DNA of 14,211 nt from an uncultured Collinsella sp. (GCA_902470265.1 CABRFW010000015.1:1-14211), one strand, 5' to 3'. Shown: positions 7,443-13,659, numbered from the stretch's first letter. Numbers and translations: made by a program. The notes: generated from the sequence alone by a model not told the origin.

Positions 7443-7475
7443 TTGGTGCATAGGGGGCAGGTTACTTTGCACCAA
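7443..7475 (+). repeat. REP-like hairpin 3
   Basis: TTGGTGCA (7443-7450) and TGCACCAA (7468-7475) are perfect 8-bp arms. The loop contains AGGGGGCAGG followed by TTACTTT, a diverged form of the core in hairpin 1 (AGGGGACAGG, then CACCTTT). It begins one base after the stop codon of the DUF6020-like gene. The arm sequence differs from the other copies yet remains complementary. No T-run follows. Confidence 0.75.
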
Positions 7476-7482
7476 GGGGCTG

Positions 7483-7545
7483 TATCATCACGACGCCTTC
7501 ATTTTGGGGTTTATCTCGCAGGCCAGTAGGTATATCATAACGACG
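7483..7545. promoter_or_regulatory. Direct repeat pair upstream of yebC
   Basis: TATCATCACGACG (7483-7495) and TATCATAACGACG (7533-7545) agree at 12 of 13 positions and start 50 bases apart, in the same orientation. They lie in the gap before yebC, where the promoter should be. Paired binding sites for a regulator are one explanation. I found no convincing -35/-10 pair here; TATATT at 7552-7557 is a weak -10 candidate. Confidence 0.35.
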
Positions 7546-7606
7546 TTTGTTTATATTGCCCGAGCATCTGCGCTGGGCTTTAGGTCGAAACCGATAGGAG
7601 ACACGT

Positions 7607-8413
7607 ATGTCCGGACACTCTAAGTGGGCCACAACCAAGCATCGTAAGGGCGCGCAGGACGCCAAGCGTTCCGCCCTCTTCTCCAAGCTGAGCCGCAACA
7701 TCACCGTTGCTGCCCGTCTCGGCGGCGACCCGCTGCCCGAGAACAACGCCAGCCTCGCCGCTGCCGTTGCCAAGGCCAAGGCTCAGTCCATGCCTAAGGA
7801 CAAGATCAAGTCCGCTATCGACAAGGCCTTTGGTTCGGGTGCCGACGCCGCCGTCTACGAGAACATCGTGTACGAGGGCTATGGTCCCGCCGGCGTTGCC
7901 GTTTACGTTGACTGCCTGACCGATAACCGCAACCGTACCGCCGCCGATGTCCGTTCCGCCTTCTCTCACGCTGGCGGCAACCTGGGCACCTCCGGCTCCG
8001 TCGCCTTCCAGTTTGAGCGCAAGGGGCAGATTGTCGTCGCCAAGGAGATCCTGGACGAGAACGCCAAGAAGGAGACCATGATCGCCAACGGTGCTGCCGG
8101 TGACGAGGATGAGTTCATGATGGCAATCGCCGAGGCCGGTGGCGAGGACTACGAGGACGCCGGCGAGGAGTGGATTGTCTGGACCGCTGCTAACGACGTC
8201 ATGGCTGTCTCCAAGGCACTCGAGGAGCAGGGCATCCAGGTCAAGGGCTCCGAGACCACCATGGTCCCGACCACCCCGACTGAGGTCTCCGGTACCGACG
8301 CCAAGAAGGTCCAGCGCCTCATCGATCGTCTCGAGGAGCTCGATGACGTCCAGGACGTCTACAGCACCATGGATATGACCGACGAGGTCATCGCTGCCCT
8401 CGAGGAGGAGTAG
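7607..8413 (+). CDS. yebC: YebC/PmpR family protein (TACO1-like)
   Basis: Cytoplasmic YebC-family protein. Members have been described as transcriptional regulators (PmpR) and, more recently, as factors that help ribosomes through difficult sequences such as proline runs. Signature: MSGHSKWATTKHRKGAQDAK at 1-20, then SKLSRNITVAARLGGDP, MPKDKIKSAIDKA at 62-74, YEGYGPAGVAVYVDCLTDNRNR at 89-110 in two overlapping blocks, and the GGNLGTSGSV loop at 123-132. At 268 residues it is about 20 longer than usual; the extra part seems to be the acidic stretch around 150-190. ATG at 7607 follows AGGAG by six bases. It is a single-gene unit ended by a good terminator. Notably, two very proline-rich membrane proteins are encoded further right. 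Confidence 0.93.
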   Translation: MSGHSKWATTKHRKGAQDAKRSALFSKLSRNITVAARLGGDPLPENNASLAAAVAKAKAQSMPKDKIKSAIDKAFGSGADAAVYENIVYEGYGPAGVAVYVDCLTDNRNRTAADVRSAFSHAGGNLGTSGSVAFQFERKGQIVVAKEILDENAKKETMIANGAAGDEDEFMMAIAEAGGEDYEDAGEEWIVWTAANDVMAVSKALEEQGIQVKGSETTMVPTTPTEVSGTDAKKVQRLIDRLEELDDVQDVYSTMDMTDEVIAALEEE

Positions 8414-8418
8414 CGCCA

Positions 8419-8436
8419 GCACGGATTGAGCCGTGC
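8419..8436 (+). repeat. Small hairpin just after yebC
   Basis: GCACGG (8419-8424) pairs with CCGTGC (8431-8436) around a six-base loop, beginning five bases after the yebC stop. No T-run follows, and the strong terminator is further on, so this may only protect the 3' end or be chance. Confidence 0.3.
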
Positions 8437-8482
8437 ATATCTGGGCATAATGAAGCGAGCATGCAAGCCTCGTGGAATAGAT

Positions 8483-8524
8483 GAGCCGGATCCGCGTGCG
8501 TAGAGCACCGGACCCGGCTCTTTT
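8483..8524 (+). terminator. Intrinsic terminator downstream of yebC
   Basis: Arms of 12 bases at 8483-8494 (GAGCCGGATCCG) and 8509-8520 pair with a single mismatch around a 14-base loop, and TTTT follows directly. It lies 70 bases after the yebC stop codon and separates yebC from the amaP operon. Confidence 0.85.
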
Positions 8525-8529
8525 ATAAT
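8524..8529 (+). promoter_or_regulatory. Consensus-like -10 box before the amaP operon
   Basis: TATAAT matches the -10 consensus exactly and lies 51 bases before the amaP start. It overlaps the T-run of the yebC terminator. No TTGACA-like box is at the right distance (that region is the terminator stem), so either an alternative sigma factor or an activator is involved, or the match is due to the AT-rich terminator tail. Confidence 0.3.
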
Positions 8530-8579
8530 GATGCGAACTGTTTTGCATTTCGAGAGCCGAGATTTGAAGGGAGCGCCGC

Positions 8580-9125
8580 GTGCGCGTACTCAAACGAGCC
8601 CTAGCGATCGTGTATCTTGCCGCCGCCATCGTGGCGCTGGGCACGCTTGTCTGCCAGTTCTGGGGACCGTATACGTATCGCTTTATGCTGCTGTTGCGTG
8701 ACACCATGCCTCGCGTCGTCGTTACGGTGTGTGCCGCCATCGTGGCACTTGGCGTGCTCATCGGTTTTTTCCGCCTGATGTTCGCGCGTCGCGAGCCGTC
8801 CTGCGTGCATCCGGCGGGGGAGCGCAATATCGAGGTCACGCTCGCAGCGCTTTCCTCGTGCGCCCGTGCCGCGGCGGAGTGCGATGATCGCGTGATGGTT
8901 GAGCATATCGAGGCGCGCGTTCAAGGCCCCGACGAGTCGCGCGTTCGTTTTAAGGTCGAGGCCATCGCCCTCGATGATAAGGACGTTGCAGCTCTTGCCA
9001 CCTCGATGCAGCAGCGCATCGAGAAGGCCTGCGACACCATGCTCGGCACGCCGGGCACGACCGCGCGCGTCCGTTTTTTGCCGTCCAAGACTACCGTCCA
9101 GACCGTGGAGGTTTCCGGTGAGTGA
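8580..9125 (+). CDS. amaP: Alkaline shock response membrane anchor protein AmaP-like
   Basis: A 181-residue protein with two N-terminal membrane segments (about 4-27 and 44-68) and a soluble C-terminal domain from about residue 80. AmaP in Staphylococcus aureus holds Asp23 at the membrane; its C-terminal part is related to Asp23. Here the soluble part (ERNIEVTLAALSS onward, with VRFKVEAIAL) shows the same alternating strand pattern. Assignment rests mostly on topology plus the gene order amaP - DUF2273 - asp23. The start is GTG at 8580, with AAGGGAG six bases upstream. Its stop codon overlaps the next gene's start by eight bases, so translation is probably coupled. Confidence 0.8.
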   Translation: MRVLKRALAIVYLAAAIVALGTLVCQFWGPYTYRFMLLLRDTMPRVVVTVCAAIVALGVLIGFFRLMFARREPSCVHPAGERNIEVTLAALSSCARAAAECDDRVMVEHIEARVQGPDESRVRFKVEAIALDDKDVAALATSMQQRIEKACDTMLGTPGTTARVRFLPSKTTVQTVEVSGE

Positions 9126-9495
9126 TACCAACCAAGACAAGACCGCCCGCACGCCGCGCCTGACGATCGACCAGAACGCTACGCCGGCAGGCGAGACCAC
9201 CGACACCAAGCCCGAGGCCGGCGAGCAGCACGACAGCGCCGCCAACGACTTTGACGAGGCCATGGGTCTCATCAAAGGTACGGGCGCTGCTATCTGGAGC
9301 TACGCCGTGCGCCACCCCAACACTACGCTCGGCGCCGTGGCGGGCTTTATCCTTGCCGTGCTGGTACTTACGTTGGGCCTGTGGGACACGCTCGTCATCG
9401 CATTCTTTGTGCTGATCGGCGCCGTGATCGGCCAGATTCGCGACGGCGAGAACGGTATCGTCAACTTCTTCGGCCGTCTGTTTAGCGGCCGCTAA
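9118..9495 (+). CDS. DUF2273-family small membrane protein
   Basis: 125 residues. The first 50-60 are polar and rich in Thr, Asp and Glu; the rest forms a two-segment membrane hairpin (about 70-88 and 91-106), with HPNTTLGAVAGFILAVLVL and then GAVIGQIRDGENG. DUF2273 proteins are small (about 60-80 residues) and lie between amaP and asp23 in Gram-positive stress operons; their exact job is not known. This one has a long N-terminal extension compared with that. The start GTG at 9118 overlaps the amaP stop in another frame and has GGAGG six bases upstream inside amaP. An upstream GTG/ATG would need to lie deep inside amaP, so it is rejected. Confidence 0.82.
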   Translation: MSDTNQDKTARTPRLTIDQNATPAGETTDTKPEAGEQHDSAANDFDEAMGLIKGTGAAIWSYAVRHPNTTLGAVAGFILAVLVLTLGLWDTLVIAFFVLIGAVIGQIRDGENGIVNFFGRLFSGR

Positions 9496-9539
9496 TATGA
9501 ATTCGACTGTCGCATCCGCGGCAGGCATAAGGAGGAACC

Positions 9540-10067
9540 ATGGCTTTTAACACGAAGGTCGATGTAGCCGATACCGAGCTCGAGGCGAATGAGGCCGTCG
9601 CCGCCGAGGCGGAGGACGTAACGCTCGAGGATGAGGCGCTCGTCGAGGCCGAGTCCGATGCGGATGAGGACAACGAGGAGATGGACGAGGAGGCGGACGA
9701 GTCCGAGGACTCGCTGACCTATTCCAACGGCGTGATCGAGAAGATCGTCGCCATGGCCACCCGCGAGGTGCCGCACGTCCTGGGCATGAAGGGCAACCTC
9801 ATGCACTTTGTGCAGGAGCAGTTTGGTGCCGAGAACCTGACCAAGGGCGTGACGGTTGAGGTCACCGATGACAACCGCGTGGTCGTCAACATCTCGGTCA
9901 TCATCGAGTACGGCGCCTATGCGCCTGCGATCTTTGACGACGTTAAGGCGCGCGTCACCGAGCGTCTGGCCGCGATGACCGGCCTTGAGGTGGCGGGCGT
10001 CAACCTGCGCATCGAGGATGTCATCACCCCCGAGGAGTACGAGCATCGCACCAGCCAGCACGAGTAA
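9540..10067 (+). CDS. asp23: Asp23/Gls24 family envelope stress response protein
   Basis: 175 residues, no membrane segment. The Asp23 domain covers about 60-165: LTYSNGVIEKIVAMATREVP at 59-78, then VTVEVTDDNRVVVNISVIIE and the C-terminal VAGVNLRIEDV strand, all typical. In S. aureus, Asp23 is an abundant cytoplasmic protein bound to the membrane through AmaP and linked to cell-wall stress. The first 60 residues are strikingly acidic: 26 Asp/Glu against one Lys. ATG at 9540 is preceded by TAAGGAGG at a good distance, and the gap to the DUF2273 gene is only 44 bases, so all three genes form one operon. The stop codon runs into a REP-like hairpin. Confidence 0.92.
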   Translation: MAFNTKVDVADTELEANEAVAAEAEDVTLEDEALVEAESDADEDNEEMDEEADESEDSLTYSNGVIEKIVAMATREVPHVLGMKGNLMHFVQEQFGAENLTKGVTVEVTDDNRVVVNISVIIEYGAYAPAIFDDVKARVTERLAAMTGLEVAGVNLRIEDVITPEEYEHRTSQHE

Positions 10068-10107
10068 CCTACCAAAAAGGGATGTTTATTTTGGCAGGTT
10101 TTATCTG
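10066..10107 (+). repeat. REP-like hairpin 4, diverged core
   Basis: AACCTACCAAAA (10066-10077) pairs with TTTTGGCAGGTT (10089-10100) at 11 of 12 positions. The core reads AAAGGGATG, having lost the ACAG part found in the other copies. Positions 10084-10107 match 5194-5217 exactly as reverse complement. The left arm starts inside the asp23 stop codon (10065-10067). Confidence 0.8.
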
Positions 10108-10119
10108 CGAAAACGTCAA

Positions 10120-10158
10120 ACGGCCGGTCGCACGGATGTATGTGCGGCCGGCCGTTAT
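10120..10158 (+). terminator. Likely intrinsic terminator of the amaP-asp23 operon
   Basis: Arms of 14 bases at 10120-10133 (ACGGCCGGTCGCAC) and 10142-10155 pair fully in RNA with one U-G wobble, around an eight-base loop. TATTTG follows, a weak T-run. Position, 53 bases after the asp23 stop, fits an operon terminator; low U content lowers confidence. The remaining gap to 10272 has no gene; TTGCAA (10202-10207) with TACCCT 16 bases later is a weak promoter candidate. Confidence 0.7.
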
Positions 10159-10272
10159 TTGTATGCCCCCGATGCAGGCATACCGCTCGTCTAACTAAGG
10201 GTTGCAATCTTCGCGTTCCGCGTTACCCTAATGGGCGCATTGTTTCCAAATTGTTAACGAAGGGTTGCCGTA

Positions 10273-11295
10273 ATGGCCGACGAACACGAGACCGAAAGCA
10301 AGGCATGGGCGATTGAAGCCGCTGCGGCAGAGGCGGCGTCGCGTGCCGCCGAGGAGATGCATCGTCCTCCGGTGGTGCCGATGGAGCGCGTTGTCGGTCG
10401 CGAGGATATCGAACGTGGCGAGCGCGCCGGCCGCAAGCGCAGCCAGGAGCCAGGCTTTCCGCGCTTTTTTGCCGAGCTCAATCTGGGCCTGATCCTCACG
10501 GCGTTCGCCATTGTGGCCTTTAAAACCCCCAATCACTTTGCCTTCGGCGGCACCTCGGGCGTGTCGGTCATTCTTTCCACGCTGTTCCCGACTCTGCCCG
10601 TCGGCGTCTTTATGTGGATTATCAACGCGGTCCTGGTCATCCTGGGTTTTATCTTTTTGGAGCGCAAGGCAATCCTTTGGAGCGTCTTTGCCTCGTTTGC
10701 GCTTTCGGCCTACGTCTCGCTGTTTGAGATCTTCATTCCGTCGGATGTTTCGATGACGGGCGATATGTGGCTCGACCTGTGTTTTGCCGTCATCTTGCCG
10801 GCGCTGGGCAGTGCCATTGTCTTTGACATTGGCGCCTCGACGGGCGGCACCGACATCCTTGCCATGATTCTCAAACGCCGCACGACGCTCGAGATCGGCC
10901 GTGCCCTGTTGCTGGTCGATATCGGCATCGTGACCATCGCGGCTTTCCTGTATGGCCCGCGCGTCGGTCTGTACTGCGTGCTCGGCCTGTTTGCCAAGAC
11001 GCTTGTGGTCGACAAGGCTATCGAGAGCATTCACCTGCGTAAGGTCTGCACGATCATTTGCTCCGAGCCCCTTAAGGTCGAGGAGTTTATCGTCAAGCAT
11101 CTCAACCGCACGGCAACGATCAGCCGTGGCTACGGCGCTTTCTCGGGCAAGTGCGTCACGGTGATCATGAGCGTGCTGAGCCGTCGCGAGGCAGTGCAAC
11201 TGCGCCGCTATGCCCGCGAGATTGACCCTGGCGCCTTCATCACCATCGTCGATAGCTCCGAAATCGTCGGCAAGGGCTTCCGCGGCACGAACTAG
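10273..11295 (+). CDS. YitT-family membrane protein with C-terminal DUF2179
   Basis: 340 residues. A charged, Ala/Glu-rich N-terminal tail of about 65 residues precedes five or six membrane segments from about 68 to 245. A soluble DUF2179 domain (about 256-335) ends the protein. Family marks: FGGTSGVSVI at 91-100, ASTGGTDILAMIL at 188-200, VDKAIES at 246-252, and SRGYGAFSGKCVTVIMSVLSRRE in the soluble domain. YitT proteins are common in Firmicutes and Actinobacteria; their substrate is unknown. The N-terminal tail is longer than in typical ~280-residue members. The ATG at 10273 has a modest GAAGGGT site. It is flanked by a terminator on the left and a 150-bp gap on the right, so it is probably a single-gene unit. 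Confidence 0.87.
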   Translation: MADEHETESKAWAIEAAAAEAASRAAEEMHRPPVVPMERVVGREDIERGERAGRKRSQEPGFPRFFAELNLGLILTAFAIVAFKTPNHFAFGGTSGVSVILSTLFPTLPVGVFMWIINAVLVILGFIFLERKAILWSVFASFALSAYVSLFEIFIPSDVSMTGDMWLDLCFAVILPALGSAIVFDIGASTGGTDILAMILKRRTTLEIGRALLLVDIGIVTIAAFLYGPRVGLYCVLGLFAKTLVVDKAIESIHLRKVCTIICSEPLKVEEFIVKHLNRTATISRGYGAFSGKCVTVIMSVLSRREAVQLRRYAREIDPGAFITIVDSSEIVGKGFRGTN

Positions 11296-11445
11296 CCCGG
11301 GCGTACCCTTCGAATCATTGAATAAAGCCGCCTACGTTGCAAATCGGTCATCTTGGGGTATTTGTCCTCACATTGGGCGATAATGATGCCAAAGACACCG
11401 TTTGCGATCCAGGTGATTCGCTCTAGATACGAAGGGATGATTTCG

Positions 11446-12786
11446 ATGTTCTGTTCGCAGTGTGGCGCCCCCATGGGCGATAACGACAAGTTCTGCGGCG
11501 TGTGCGGTGCCCCTAATACCGAGGTCAAGGCCGCCGGCCCCGCTCCGCAAGCTCAACCTCAGCCGCAGGGTCAGCCGTTTGCCCAACCGCAGCCGCAGCC
11601 GTTCGTTGCGCCCCAGCCGGCTATGAACGTGCCCAAGGGCTGCATGGCTCAGGCCTTCAACGACATGCTCAAGGTTCCCGGTGCCTTGGTTCGCGTATGC
11701 CAGATCGCCTTTTTGCCGGCGCTGATCTGTGTTGTCTCGGTGCTGGTGCTGTTTATCCCCGTTATCGGTGGCATCGCGGCGGCCATTGGCTTTTTGCTCG
11801 CGTACGTGGCAAGCGTGTGCGGCGCGGGCTTTGCTATCGAGTGGGGTCGTGACCTGTCGCTCAAGGATGATAACGGCATGGAGCGTCCGCTGCTGCGCTC
11901 GACCTCGTTTGGCCTGGGTATCTTCTCGTCCGTCATTACCGGTGTGCTCGAGTTCGTTGCCATTATCCCAGTGATCGGCGTGATCTTCTCGGCTATCGAG
12001 AGCGTCGTGATCGGTGCCGTCGGCTCGTACTATTACTCCGGTTCGAGCGGTCTCGAGGCCGCACTCTTCGGCTCGATGGGCCTGCTCGTCTTTGCCATGA
12101 TCGTGTCGGTGGTACTGGGCATCTTCTTTAAGATGTTTGGTGATGCTGCCGTGATGCACTTTGCCGTCGTCGGGCGCGTGGAGAGCGCGTTCTCGCTTGA
12201 GAAGGTTTGGAAGTCCTATAAGGCCAACCTGGGCAAGTTGTTCTGCGCATCGATTCTCCCCGAGTTTTTGACGGGCATCGTGTCGCACATCATCACGTGG
12301 ATCTTCACCGCCATCTTCGGCGCCATTGCTACGTTTGGTATGTATAGCTATTACTATCGCCCCACGGGTCTTGAGGCAATCATCGAGGGCGGCGGCATCA
12401 CGCTCATTCTGTTCTTGATGATCATTGCCTTTGTCACGGTGTTCCTGACTGTGTTTGGCAAGATGCTCAAGTATCGCGCCGTTGGCTATTGGGCGGCACG
12501 TCATGCCAGCGAGTGGGCCGATGAGGATGCCGACGATGTCCTGACGTTTGTGCTCCCGGGTGAGAAGAAGCCTGCTCCTGCGGGGTTCAATCCCACGGCC
12601 GCCACTGGTGCTGCCCCTGCGCCTGCCCCTGCCCCGGCACCCGCGCCTGCACCTGCTCCGGCACCTGCCCCTGAACCCGTACCGGCGCCCGAGGCGACGC
12701 CTGCGGAGCCCGATTGGGATGCCCTTGCCACGCCGGCGGATGAGCCGGGCGATAATCCTGCTGCCGAAAACAATCAAACCGAATAG
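11446..12786 (+). CDS. Zinc-ribbon membrane protein with DUF4013-like domain and Pro-Ala tail
   Basis: 446 residues in four parts. A zinc ribbon at 1-21 has Cys3, Cys6, Cys17 and Cys20 (MFCSQCG...KFCGVCG). A Pro/Gln-rich linker spans about 30-62. A membrane domain at about 65-350, with six or so hydrophobic segments, resembles DUF4013. The tail carries an uninterrupted Pro-Ala run from about 391 to 409 and an acidic end. The membrane part appears duplicated: SYYYSGSSGLEAALFG (194-209) recurs as SYYYRPTGLEAIIEG (301-315), with similar segments around both. The ATG at 11446 is preferred because GAAGGGA lies eight bases upstream and the ribbon then starts exactly as in the later paralogue; ATG at 11437 or 11353 is less likely. 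Function is unknown; a membrane channel-like or scaffold role would be guessing. Confidence 0.8.
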   Translation: MFCSQCGAPMGDNDKFCGVCGAPNTEVKAAGPAPQAQPQPQGQPFAQPQPQPFVAPQPAMNVPKGCMAQAFNDMLKVPGALVRVCQIAFLPALICVVSVLVLFIPVIGGIAAAIGFLLAYVASVCGAGFAIEWGRDLSLKDDNGMERPLLRSTSFGLGIFSSVITGVLEFVAIIPVIGVIFSAIESVVIGAVGSYYYSGSSGLEAALFGSMGLLVFAMIVSVVLGIFFKMFGDAAVMHFAVVGRVESAFSLEKVWKSYKANLGKLFCASILPEFLTGIVSHIITWIFTAIFGAIATFGMYSYYYRPTGLEAIIEGGGITLILFLMIIAFVTVFLTVFGKMLKYRAVGYWAARHASEWADEDADDVLTFVLPGEKKPAPAGFNPTAATGAAPAPAPAPAPAPAPAPAPAPEPVPAPEATPAEPDWDALATPADEPGDNPAAENNQTE

Positions 12787-12793
12787 TCGGTCG

Positions 12794-12829
12794 AGGCGCC
12801 CTGGGCAACTGAGCCCGGGGTGCCTTTTT
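12794..12829 (+). terminator. Intrinsic terminator after the DUF4013-like gene
   Basis: Arms of 13 bases at 12794-12806 and 12813-12825 pair along the whole length with two G-U wobbles, around the loop AACTGA, followed by TTTT. It begins eight bases after the stop codon. The next zinc-ribbon gene is therefore transcribed mainly from its own promoter. Confidence 0.92.
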
Positions 12830-12873
12830 CTACTGCGAAAGCAAGAAAATGCCTGGGAAAACGGTTGCAGCAA

Positions 12874-12906
12874 AATTTCTCGGAAATTGGCCAATGTTGC
12901 GCAACA
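12874..12906. promoter_or_regulatory. Cluster of perfect palindromes upstream of the DUF4234 gene
   Basis: Three symmetrical sequences follow one another: AATTTC-TCG-GAAATT (12874-12888), ATTGGCCAAT (12886-12895) and TGTTGCGCAACA (12895-12906). They lie 76-108 bases before the next start codon, where a promoter or operator would be expected. The arrangement suggests binding of a dimeric regulator, but no known operator is recognised. No convincing -35/-10 pair was found beside it. Confidence 0.4.
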
Positions 12907-12947
12907 ACGTCGCGGCTATTGTTGAGAACATAGACGTGTAAGGTTTG

Positions 12948-12964
12948 AAGGCGTGCAACGCCTT
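12948..12964 (+). repeat. Seven-bp hairpin directly before the DUF4234 gene ribosome site
   Basis: AAGGCGT (12948-12954) and ACGCCTT (12958-12964) form a perfect stem with the loop GCA, ending four bases before AAAAGGAG. A leader hairpin this close may influence translation or transcript stability. There is no T-run, so it is not a terminator. Confidence 0.45.
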
Positions 12965-12981
12965 AGGAAAAGGAGAAGCTT

Positions 12982-13659
12982 ATGTTCTGTCCCACTTGTG
13001 GTTCTCCCATTTCGGATGATGCCAAATTCTGCCCCGTCTGCGGTTCTGCCGTCGGTGCCGCTCCCGCTGCTCCTGCTCCGCAGCCCGCGCCGCAGCCTGC
13101 ACCTCAGCCCCAACCTGCTCCGCAGCCCACGCAGATTCAGCCCACTCCGGTTCAGGCAGTTCAGCCTCAGCCTCAGCAGCAGTACGCCGGCCAGCAGCAG
13201 TACACCGGTCAGCAGCAGTATGCTCAGCAGCCTGCACCCGCCCCGATGGGCTATGCTCCGATTAAAACCGACCGTGGCGTGATCGGCTGGCTCCTGCTTT
13301 CCATCGTGACCTGCGGCATCTATTCATATTACTTCCTCTATTGCCTCGCTCGCGACATCAATGTCATGTGCCAGGACGACGGCGATTCCACGCCGGGTCT
13401 GGCAGCATTTATCCTGCTGTCGTTCGTGACCTGCGGCTTCTACGCACTCTACTGGTACTACAAGATCGGCAACCGCCTGCAGGCTAATGCTCCTCGCTAT
13501 GGCCTGATGTTCCAGGAGAACGGTACCACCGTTCTTATGTGGCAGATCGTCGGCGCGCTGCTGTGCGGCCTTGGCCCCATCTTTGCCATGAACATCATCA
13601 TCAAGAATACCAATGCCATGGCAACGGCTTACAACGTCCGTCTTGGCGCTCGTGCCTAA
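12982..13659 (+). CDS. Zinc-ribbon membrane protein with DUF4234 domain
   Basis: 225 residues. N-terminal zinc ribbon with Cys3, Cys6, Cys17 and Cys20 (MFCPTCG...KFCPVCG), a Pro/Gln/Ala linker from about 25 to 90 that contains three QQQY repeats (67-80), and a membrane domain from about 97. The latter shows the DUF4234 double motif: LLSIVTCGIYSYYFLY (105-120) and LLSFVTCGFYALYWYY (145-160), then a third hydrophobic segment near 184-207. The ATG at 12982 follows AAAAGGAG closely. The ribbon is paralogous to that of the preceding DUF4013-like protein, although the membrane parts differ. Function is unknown. The downstream DUF2752 gene overlaps its 3' end, suggesting an operon of two. Confidence 0.87.
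   Translation: MFCPTCGSPISDDAKFCPVCGSAVGAAPAAPAPQPAPQPAPQPQPAPQPTQIQPTPVQAVQPQPQQQYAGQQQYTGQQQYAQQPAPAPMGYAPIKTDRGVIGWLLLSIVTCGIYSYYFLYCLARDINVMCQDDGDSTPGLAAFILLSFVTCGFYALYWYYKIGNRLQANAPRYGLMFQENGTTVLMWQIVGALLCGLGPIFAMNIIIKNTNAMATAYNVRLGARA
13176..13231 (+). repeat. In-frame tandem repeat encoding QQQY units
   Basis: Within the linker of the DUF4234 protein, CAGCAGCAGTA recurs three times at 18-base spacing (unit QQQYAG, QQQYTG, QQQYAQ). The copies differ at wobble positions, so the repeat is not recent. Slippage could change the linker length between strains. Confidence 0.7.

Noticed and set aside
7580..8839. 419-codon minus-strand ORF spanning yebC and the start of amaP
   Set aside because: It covers yebC, a strong plus-strand terminator and amaP in antisense. 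yebC is certain from its own signature; the long ORF is compositional.
11292..11445. Open minus-strand frame through the gap before the DUF4013-like gene
   Set aside because: The translated text (for example CEDKYPKMTDLQRR) looks protein-like, but no start codon with a ribosome site lies in the gap, and the frame runs antisense into the zinc-ribbon gene. Could be a decayed fragment, but cannot be supported.
12600..12700. CRISPR-like or satellite repeat in the CCTGCNCC-rich stretch
   Set aside because: The repeats are in frame within a gene and encode alternating Pro and Ala; there are no spacers.
11368..12894. 508-codon minus-strand ORF across the DUF4013-like gene
   Set aside because: Arg/Gly/His-rich and without domains; the opposite strand has a clear start, ribosome site, zinc ribbon and terminator.
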